Assembly: GCF_949769225.1 (NCBI RefSeq)
Contig: NZ_CATKPB010000001.1
Source: Peptoniphilus_A genitalis
Lineage (GTDB): Bacteria > Bacillota > Clostridia > Tissierellales > Peptoniphilaceae
Reading direction: 5' to 3' (one strand)
Length of the DNA stretch: 64,000 nt
The notes under the pieces are model-generated. The model ran no database searches, was not told where the DNA came from, and saw only the letters and a program-made list of their open reading frames with translations. Below are positions 58,797 through 64,000 of the stretch, piece after piece. The translations under genes and the position numbers were made by a program. Each line of letters opens with the position of its first letter. Positions within the stretch are counted from its first letter, which is position 1.

Positions 58797-59600
58797 TCAG
58801 TATTTTCTCTCTTTTTGAATTACTACTTTTCTAAAAGGATCCTTTCCTTCTGAATGAGTAAGCACTCCTTCAAAATCTTGTAAAGCTGTGTGGATAATCT
58901 TTCTTTCATAAGAATTCATAGGTTCAAGCTTAATTGACCTACCAGTCTTTATTACCTTGTTGGCCATTTTGCCAGCAAGACTTTCAAGAGTCTTCTTTCT
59001 CTTATCCCTGTAGCCACTAGAGTCGAGGTTGACCCTAATGTATCTTGAAGATTTTTTATTAACAATTAAGTTTAAAATATATTGGATGGAATCAAGAGTT
59101 ACACCTCTTTTTCCAATTAAAATTCCAAGTCTATTTTCATCTCCATTGATATTTACATTTAGAGTATTATCTTCTAATTCCATTTCCACAATATTGTCAA
59201 GTTCAAGAGTTTCAAGGATTTTGCCTAAGAATTCTCTTGCAGCGCCAATGATTTCTTCATTTTCTTCATCAAGTGTCTTTACGGCTTCTTCCATACTAAC
59301 TTCATCTGTGGAAACTTCTTCTTTTTCAAATTCAAGTTCATCATCAGTGTTGTGAACTACTTCTTGGCTCGTCTCTGGTTCAATTTCTTCATTAAATATT
59401 TCATTTAAGATGCTTTTTGTTTCGTCCACCTTAGGCCAAACCTTAACAGTGGCATCCTTAGAACCAATAAGTCCCAAGAAACCCTTTTGACCTTCATCAA
59501 GGACTTCAATCTCAGCATTATCTCTTGTAATATTTAATTCACTTAGAGCCTCTCTTACTGCTTCATCTACGGTTTTACCCGTTTTAATTACATAATTCAT
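58797..59600 (-). CDS. jag: Jag/KhpB RNA-binding protein
   Basis: A 267-residue protein with three parts: Jag-N (1-50, KTGKTVDEAVREALSEL), an acidic linker, a KH domain near 135-200 (LGILIGKRGVTLDSIQYILNLIVNK) and an R3H domain near 205-265 (MNSYERKIIHTALQDFEGVLTHSEG). KhpB-type proteins bind RNA and affect cell shape and division. Its ATG overlaps the yidC stop by one base. Confidence 0.94.
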   Translation of the reverse strand: MNYVIKTGKTVDEAVREALSELNITRDNAEIEVLDEGQKGFLGLIGSKDATVKVWPKVDETKSILNEIFNEEIEPETSQEVVHNTDDELEFEKEEVSTDEVSMEEAVKTLDEENEEIIGAAREFLGKILETLELDNIVEMELEDNTLNVNINGDENRLGILIGKRGVTLDSIQYILNLIVNKKSSRYIRVNLDSSGYRDKRKKTLESLAGKMANKVIKTGRSIKLEPMNSYERKIIHTALQDFEGVLTHSEGKDPFRKVVIQKERKY

Positions 59601-60334
59601 TACTTGTCCTTAACCTCAACTTCTTCAATTTCATCTTCTACAATCTTATTAGTTATGAGCTGTTGAACTATTGAAAAAATATTGGAAACAGTCCAATAAA
59701 TTACAAGTCCTGCTGCATATTTTCTTGCCATTGAAAAAATTAAAATTGGCATTACAACCATCATAGTAGACATCATTGACTTAGCTTGATCAGCACCTGC
59801 TCCTTGAGTTGCAGGATTCTTAGTAGTAATAAAAGAAACTAAGAAAGTCGAAACTGCCGCTATAATAGGCATAATTAAAGTTTTGTCTGCATGATCAATA
59901 TTCTTTATATAAAAGAAATTCTTGTTCATTGCTTCGTAAAAACCTGGATCTGTAAAAGCGTAGGTTTGTGGGTTCCAAAAGACCCTGTAAAAGGCAATTA
60001 AGACAACCATAGTAAGGATCATTGGAAGACATCCTCCAACCATATTATAGTTGTTGTCCTTATAAAGTTTTTGTTGCTTTGCAGCCATAGTTTGTGGGTC
60101 GTTTTTGTACTTCGCTTGAATTTTTTTAAGCTCTGGTTGAAGTTTTGCCATTTTCTTTTGATTTTTCATTTGAGAAATATTTAGTGGCAAAATCAAAAGC
60201 TTAATAATAACTGTTGCAATTATAATTGAAAGTGCAAAGAATGAAATTGCAGCTGGTTCTTGTGGCATAATTGCTGCTAGTCCATCATAGATGAACTTAA
60301 CAAAAGTACCAAGTATAGTACTAATTAATCGCAT
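59600..60334 (-). CDS. yidC: YidC/OxaA membrane protein insertase
   Basis: A 244-residue insertase with about five membrane helices (YDGLAAIM; IIIATVIIKLLILPLNI; GGCLPMILTMVVLIAFYRVF and others), a cytosolic KMAKLQPELKKIQAKYKNDP hairpin typical of the family, and an acidic C-terminus. It lacks the lipobox of Bacillus SpoIIIJ. GGAGG site present. Confidence 0.94.
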   Translation of the reverse strand: MRLISTILGTFVKFIYDGLAAIMPQEPAAISFFALSIIIATVIIKLLILPLNISQMKNQKKMAKLQPELKKIQAKYKNDPQTMAAKQQKLYKDNNYNMVGGCLPMILTMVVLIAFYRVFWNPQTYAFTDPGFYEAMNKNFFYIKNIDHADKTLIMPIIAAVSTFLVSFITTKNPATQGAGADQAKSMMSTMMVVMPILIFSMARKYAAGLVIYWTVSNIFSIVQQLITNKIVEDEIEEVEVKDK

Positions 60335-60351
60335 TAATAATTTCCTCCAAT

Positions 60352-60567
60352 TTAAATGAGAGGATCGTATCCGCCCTTATGGAAGGGATTACATTTTAGG
60401 ATTCTCCTTATAGTCAAATAAGTTCCCTTAAAAAATCCATACTTCTCATAGGCTTCATAGCTGTATTGTGAACAAGTAGGTTCAAACCTGCAGTGTCTTC
60501 CTGGAAGAAGATAGGTTGAGATAAACCTTTGATAAAATCTTATTAAAAACATACAAATTTTACTCAT
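60352..60567 (-). CDS. yidD: Membrane protein insertion efficiency factor YidD
   Basis: A 71-residue protein with the full YidD pattern: RFYQRFISTYLLPGRHCRFEP, CSQYSYEAYEKYGF and RILKCNPFHKGGYDP. It assists YidC. The start overlaps the rnpA stop by 4 bases. Confidence 0.95.
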   Translation of the reverse strand: MSKICMFLIRFYQRFISTYLLPGRHCRFEPTCSQYSYEAYEKYGFFKGTYLTIRRILKCNPFHKGGYDPLI

Positions 60568-60899
60568 TTAACCATCTTCTTTTGTCTTTTTAAAACAGAA
60601 AAAAAAGAATTCTTAAAGTCCTTAAAGTCTGAATCACATGCATCCTTTTTTGCAACGAATACATAATCATATCCAGGCTTTATATTATGAGAATTCTCTC
60701 TTAAAAGGTGTTTTAATCTTCTTCTAATAAAATTTCTATTTACTGCATTGCCAACTTTTTTTGTGGCAGTTATACCAAACCTAGGATAGTCCCTATTGTT
60801 CTTAGCAGTAAAAAGAGTAATGTATCTAGATCCAGAAATCTTCTTATTAGAATAAACCCTTTGAAATTCACTATTCTTTTTTAAATAACAATCCTTCAT
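60564..60899 (-). CDS. rnpA: Ribonuclease P protein component
   Basis: A 111-residue basic protein, cofactor of the RNase P RNA in tRNA 5' maturation. The RNR-type motif is VGNAVNRNFIRRRLKHLLRE, with KNSEFQRVYSNKK at the start. It follows rpmH by 8 bases. Confidence 0.95.
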   Translation of the reverse strand: MKDCYLKKNSEFQRVYSNKKISGSRYITLFTAKNNRDYPRFGITATKKVGNAVNRNFIRRRLKHLLRENSHNIKPGYDYVFVAKKDACDSDFKDFKNSFFSVLKRQKKMVK

Positions 60900-60907
60900 T
60901 ATAAAAC

Positions 60908-61042
60908 CTAAGCTGAAAGTTTCTTTCTGCCCTTTCTTCTTCTTGCTTTAATTACGGCTCTACCTGCTCTAGTTCTCATTCTTGCACGAAAACCGTGTTC
61001 TCTTTTTCTTTGTTTGTTTTTTGGTTGATAAGTTCTCTTCAA
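60908..61042 (-). CDS. rpmH: Ribosomal protein L34
   Basis: A 44-residue L34: KRTYQPKNKQRKREHGFRAR at the start, then RAGRAVIKARRRKGRKKLSA. The start is TTG at 61042, with GAGGTGAG upstream; the product matches the family from its first residue. It heads the rpmH-rnpA-yidD-yidC-jag run. Confidence 0.96.
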   Translation of the reverse strand: MKRTYQPKNKQRKREHGFRARMRTRAGRAVIKARRRKGRKKLSA

Positions 61043-61068
61043 AATTCTCACCTCTTTCTATCCTTATC

Positions 61069-61097
61069 ATTTTATTTACAAATCCTAGTCTTGTCAA
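61069..61097 (-). promoter_or_regulatory. Promoter of rpmH
   Basis: Perfect TTGACA (61092-61097), 17 bases, TAAAAT (61069-61074) on the minus strand. Confidence 0.75.
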
Positions 61098-61178
61098 GTA
61101 ATATAGTCAATTAAATGAAATTTTCAGCTTCAAAATATAAAATCCTATAAATTAATAAAAAGTCCTCCAAAGCCTTAT

Positions 61179-61446
61179 TGTTGATAAGTCCCCTGGTATT
61201 TGTTAAAATATATGTGGATAATTGTGACTTATATGTAGATAATAATAAACTTGTTTATAAATAAAGTTATTAACAATCTGTTGATAAGATGTTGATAGTT
61301 TTATTTTTATTTTTTAAAATTTAGTAATTAACACTTTTTTAATCCTAAGCTATCAACATTTTTACTAAAATTATAGTGTTTATATCTACTTATCCACAAA
61401 CTTAATCACAATTGTAAATAAAATTATGAACTGTTATTTATCAACA
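61179..61446 (+). promoter_or_regulatory. oriC, upstream DnaA-box region
   Basis: Between rpmH and dnaA are TGTTGATAA (61179-61187, 61279-61287), TGTGGATAA (61213-61221), TGTAGATAA (61234-61242), TTATCCACA (61390-61398) and TTATCAACA (61438-61446), with very AT-rich DNA between them. This is the usual Firmicutes origin layout. The gap of 432 bases between rpmH and dnaA holds nothing else apart from the rpmH promoter. Confidence 0.85.
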
Positions 61447-61474
61447 ATATAAAAATTGTTAATAAGGAGGAAAT

Positions 61475-62824
61475 ATGGACAAGGAACTTTCCACTATGTG
61501 GGAGTCTTTCTTAAAAGAACTTGAAAAGAAATCAATGTCTCAAGTTACATACTCCACTTGGTTTTCCAGAATGCTTCCAAAATCAATTGATTATGATGAA
61601 AAGAAAATCATCATAACAGTTCCTTCACCCTTCATTAGGGACTATCTCGTAAATAACAAGAGGCACTTCGATCTTGTAGGCGAAGCTCTAAGAGAAATTA
61701 CGGGAATTGATTTTGATATAAGCATAATTTCAGAAGACGAGGCAACAGATCAGAACCCTGCAGGCCTTATAAATAAGAATTTTTTAAGCATCTCGAGGTT
61801 AAATCCAAAGTACACCTTTGAAACCTTTGTAGTGGGCAAAAGCAACGAATTTGCCCATGCAGCAGCTCTGGCAGTCTCTGAAAACTACGAAAATCCGCAA
61901 AATGCCTTTTCAAATCCACTCTTCATCTATGGAGGAGTAGGACTTGGAAAAACCCATTTAATGCATGCAATTGGACATTTTGTACTAGAACAAGATCCTA
62001 CTAAGAAGATTTTATACGTGACAAGTGAGCAATTTACCAACGAGCTCATAAATTCAATCCAAACTAATAAAAATGAAGAATTTAGAAACAAGTACAGGAA
62101 GGTTGACCTTCTACTAATTGACGATATCCAGTTTATAGCTGATAAGGACAGGACTCAGGAAGAATTTTTCCATACCTTTAATGAGCTCCACGAGCAAAAT
62201 AAGCAAATTGTCCTAACATCTGATAAACCACCTAAGGATATTAAGAGTCTCGAAGAAAGGCTTATTTCTAGGTTTGCTTGGGGTCTCGTAGTAGATATTG
62301 GACCACCAGACCTTGAAACTAGGATTGCAATTTTGAGAAAAAAGGCAGATTCTGAAGGTTTTGAGGTATCTCAAGAGGTAATGACCTTTATAGCAGAGAA
62401 TGTAAGGAGTAACATTAGGGAGCTAGAAGGGGCATTATCCAGAGTTATGGCCTATTCTAAGCTTACAGATTCAGATATTTCCGTTGAATCTGCTGCCATA
62501 GTCCTTAGGGATATCTACGAAACTAAGGCAAAAAAACAAATTACTGCTGAATATATTAAGGCAGAAGTTGCTAAAAAATACGGACTAAATCTTGATGATT
62601 TTAATTCTAGAAAAAGGACCAAGGCCATAGCCTATCCAAGACAAATAGCCATGTATATAACAAGAGAACTAACTGATCTTAGTCTTCCTAAGATAGGAGA
62701 TGTCTTTGGGGGCCGTGACCACTCTACTGTTATTCATGCTTACGATAAAATAAGCAAGGATTTGGAAGAAGATCCTATATTTAAAATTGAGATTACTAAT
62801 TTAATAAAAGAGATTAAATCTTAG
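61475..62824 (+). CDS. dnaA: Chromosomal replication initiator DnaA
   Basis: A 449-residue initiator. Domain I is at 1-85 (STWFSRMLPKSI), then a short linker. The AAA+ domain starts near FETFVVGKSNEFAHAAA, with Walker A GGVGLGKTH and Walker B LLIDDIQF, and the arginine finger region RLISRFAWG. Domain IV ends with the box-binding GGRDHSTVIHAYDKI. AAGGAGG precedes the ATG. Confidence 0.98.
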   Translation: MDKELSTMWESFLKELEKKSMSQVTYSTWFSRMLPKSIDYDEKKIIITVPSPFIRDYLVNNKRHFDLVGEALREITGIDFDISIISEDEATDQNPAGLINKNFLSISRLNPKYTFETFVVGKSNEFAHAAALAVSENYENPQNAFSNPLFIYGGVGLGKTHLMHAIGHFVLEQDPTKKILYVTSEQFTNELINSIQTNKNEEFRNKYRKVDLLLIDDIQFIADKDRTQEEFFHTFNELHEQNKQIVLTSDKPPKDIKSLEERLISRFAWGLVVDIGPPDLETRIAILRKKADSEGFEVSQEVMTFIAENVRSNIRELEGALSRVMAYSKLTDSDISVESAAIVLRDIYETKAKKQITAEYIKAEVAKKYGLNLDDFNSRKRTKAIAYPRQIAMYITRELTDLSLPKIGDVFGGRDHSTVIHAYDKISKDLEEDPIFKIEITNLIKEIKS

Positions 62825-62825
62825 C

Positions 62826-62943
62826 TGTTGATAAGTTTTTGTAAGTGTCAATCTTATCCACAACTTATCAAGAATAAATTTTATTGAAACTCATAAGTTT
62901 AGGGAACTTATTAACAAATCCACAGGCCCTACTACTATTACTA
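62826..62943 (+). promoter_or_regulatory. oriC unwinding region between dnaA and dnaN
   Basis: TGTTGATAA (62826-62834), TTATCCACA (62854-62862) and AAATCCACA (62916-62924), the last followed directly by GGCCC (62925-62929) and the triplets CTA CTA CTA TTA CTA (62929-62943). This matches the known Bacillus-type layout of DnaA box, GC tract and DnaA-trio that directs strand opening, followed by AT-rich DNA. Confidence 0.8.
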
Positions 62944-62972
62944 ATTAATATACTATTTTCTAGGAGGAAAAA

Positions 62973-64000
62973 ATGCTAATAAAGGTTAACAGAAAAGAAC
63001 TGACAAAACATATTTCCATAGTTCAAAAAGCAATTTCTCAAAGAACGACTATGCAAATACTTGAAGGTATAAAAATATCAGCTAAAAACAACAGCTTAAC
63101 TCTTACTGCAACTGACACAGAAATAAGCATAAAGACAGAACTTAATGCCATTGTTGAAAGAGAAGGCGATATAGTAATAAATTCAAGACTCTTTGGCGAT
63201 ATTATAAGAAAACTTGAAAATGACATTATAAATATAAATGTAGAAAATTACATGATGAACCTTAAATGTGGGGATTCAATATTTAACTTATCCACACAAA
63301 AGGCTGATGAATATCCTGACCTACCTAAGGTAGAAGAAAATATTTCTATAGATATATCTGCTAAGGACTTAAAAAATATTGTAAAGAAGACTACTTTTGC
63401 AGTTTCCAATGACGAATCTAGAATTGTCTTTACAGGTGTCCTAATGGATATAAAGAAAAGCTACATTAATTTTGTTGCCCTAGATGGTTTTAGGATGGCA
63501 ATTCAAAGACTTGAAAAGGAAACTGGAATAGAAAATTCTATTATTATCCCTTCAAGATCCTTAAATGAACTTGTAAAGATTATTGATGATGAAGAAGATC
63601 TTAAGTTAAATATTTCAAGAAATAATATTGTCTTTAAATTCAATAATACTGTATTTTATTCAACTTTATTAAGTGGAGACTTCTTTAGCTACAGTGCTCT
63701 TCTAAGAGATGAACACAAGATTTCTACATCTGTATCAAAAAGAGAATTCCAACTTGCAGTGGAAAGGGCATCTCTTCTTGCAAGAGAAGACAGGGCTAAC
63801 CTAATAAAGTTAAATGTTAAGGAAAATTACATTGATATAAAGAGTAATTCCGAAATTGGAGATGTTTTTGAAAAGGTTAAGACATCAGAACACGATGAAA
63901 GTTTAGATATTGCTTTTAATTCAAGATATATTTTAGATGGAGTTAAGATTCTTGAATCAGAAGAAATTGTCCTTAATTTCACTGACTCAGTAAACCCACT
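62973..64000 (+). CDS. dnaN: DNA polymerase III beta clamp (partial at right edge)
   Basis: The first 342 codons of the sliding clamp; the end lies outside. It begins MLIKVNRKELTKHISIVQKAIS and has ILEGIKISA, DEYPDLP and the ALDGFRMAI segment of clamp domain two. AGGAGG lies before the ATG. Expected to hold the polymerase on DNA. Confidence 0.96.
   Translation, partial: MLIKVNRKELTKHISIVQKAISQRTTMQILEGIKISAKNNSLTLTATDTEISIKTELNAIVEREGDIVINSRLFGDIIRKLENDIININVENYMMNLKCGDSIFNLSTQKADEYPDLPKVEENISIDISAKDLKNIVKKTTFAVSNDESRIVFTGVLMDIKKSYINFVALDGFRMAIQRLEKETGIENSIIIPSRSLNELVKIIDDEEDLKLNISRNNIVFKFNNTVFYSTLLSGDFFSYSALLRDEHKISTSVSKREFQLAVERASLLAREDRANLIKLNVKENYIDIKSNSEIGDVFEKVKTSEHDESLDIAFNSRYILDGVKILESEEIVLNFTDSVNP

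Overview
The window is AT-rich Firmicutes chromosome surrounding the replication origin. The combination of dnaA-dnaN, the rpmH-rnpA-yidD-yidC-jag block, mnmE-mnmG-rsmG and parA-parB, a WalRK two-component operon with YycH/YycI/YycJ, and cell-wall proteins anchored by SLH domains points to an anaerobic coccus of the Peptoniphilaceae type (Anaerococcus, Peptoniphilus or relatives). That placement is an inference from gene content and protein style; no rRNA is present to test it. No insertion sequence, prophage, CRISPR array or integrase was found.

Layout. 1-3.0 kb (minus): an acetyltransferase, the primosomal pair DnaD-like and DnaI-like, and a PLP aminotransferase cut by the window edge. 3.2-10.6 kb (plus): an Lrp regulator followed by walR-walK-walH-walI, walJ, surE, a tiny membrane peptide and a lipoprotein. 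11.0-21.9 kb (minus): one giant gene for a 3,623-residue SLH-anchored repeat protein. 22.1-29.0 kb: mgtE with a leader-peptide attenuator, an XRE regulator, a hydrolase, a glutaminase-symporter pair and an MsrA-MsrB fusion. 29.4-35.1 kb (plus): a zinc uptake locus (zinT, znuA, znuC, znuB) with a Fur/Zur-like operator, then an SLH-anchored C69 dipeptidase. 35.2-44.0 kb (minus): glutathionyl-hydroquinone reductase-like protein, ftsH, class Ia ribonucleotide reductase split by an 18-bp tandem repeat, and a stalk-domain lipoprotein. 44.0-45.0 kb: a non-coding kilobase with a structured RNA, strong promoters and DnaA boxes. 45.0-48.7 kb (minus): a folate operon (folE, HD protein, folBK) running into a glucosaminidase and two membrane proteins. 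48.8-51.3 kb: a D,D-carboxypeptidase, tRNA-Arg(CCU), a PII-like protein and a small membrane protein. 51.3-64.0 kb: a DnaA-box cluster, then parAB-phzF, the tRNA-modification genes, the rpmH block, oriC, dnaA and a partial dnaN.

How it fits together. Most minus-strand genes left of dnaA run away from the origin, as expected for the left replichore; the wal, zinc and dipeptidase loci run against it. The wal operon, the dacA-like carboxypeptidase, the glucosaminidase and the SLH proteins together cover wall homeostasis and surface display. The zinc genes form one metal-responsive unit.

Most interesting non-standard signals: (1) an attenuator before mgtE, with a 23-codon leader ORF whose Cys-rich region is the 5' arm of an antiterminator competing with an intrinsic terminator; (2) eleven exact-length 18-bp repeats between nrdA and nrdB; (3) a stand-alone structured RNA at 44.8-45.0 kb with a consensus promoter; (4) two DnaA-box clusters away from oriC sharing the same 20-bp box spacing; (5) three ACGT-centred palindromes upstream of parA; (6) a ZnuA with an extra domain of about 110-140 residues; (7) the giant surface protein itself.
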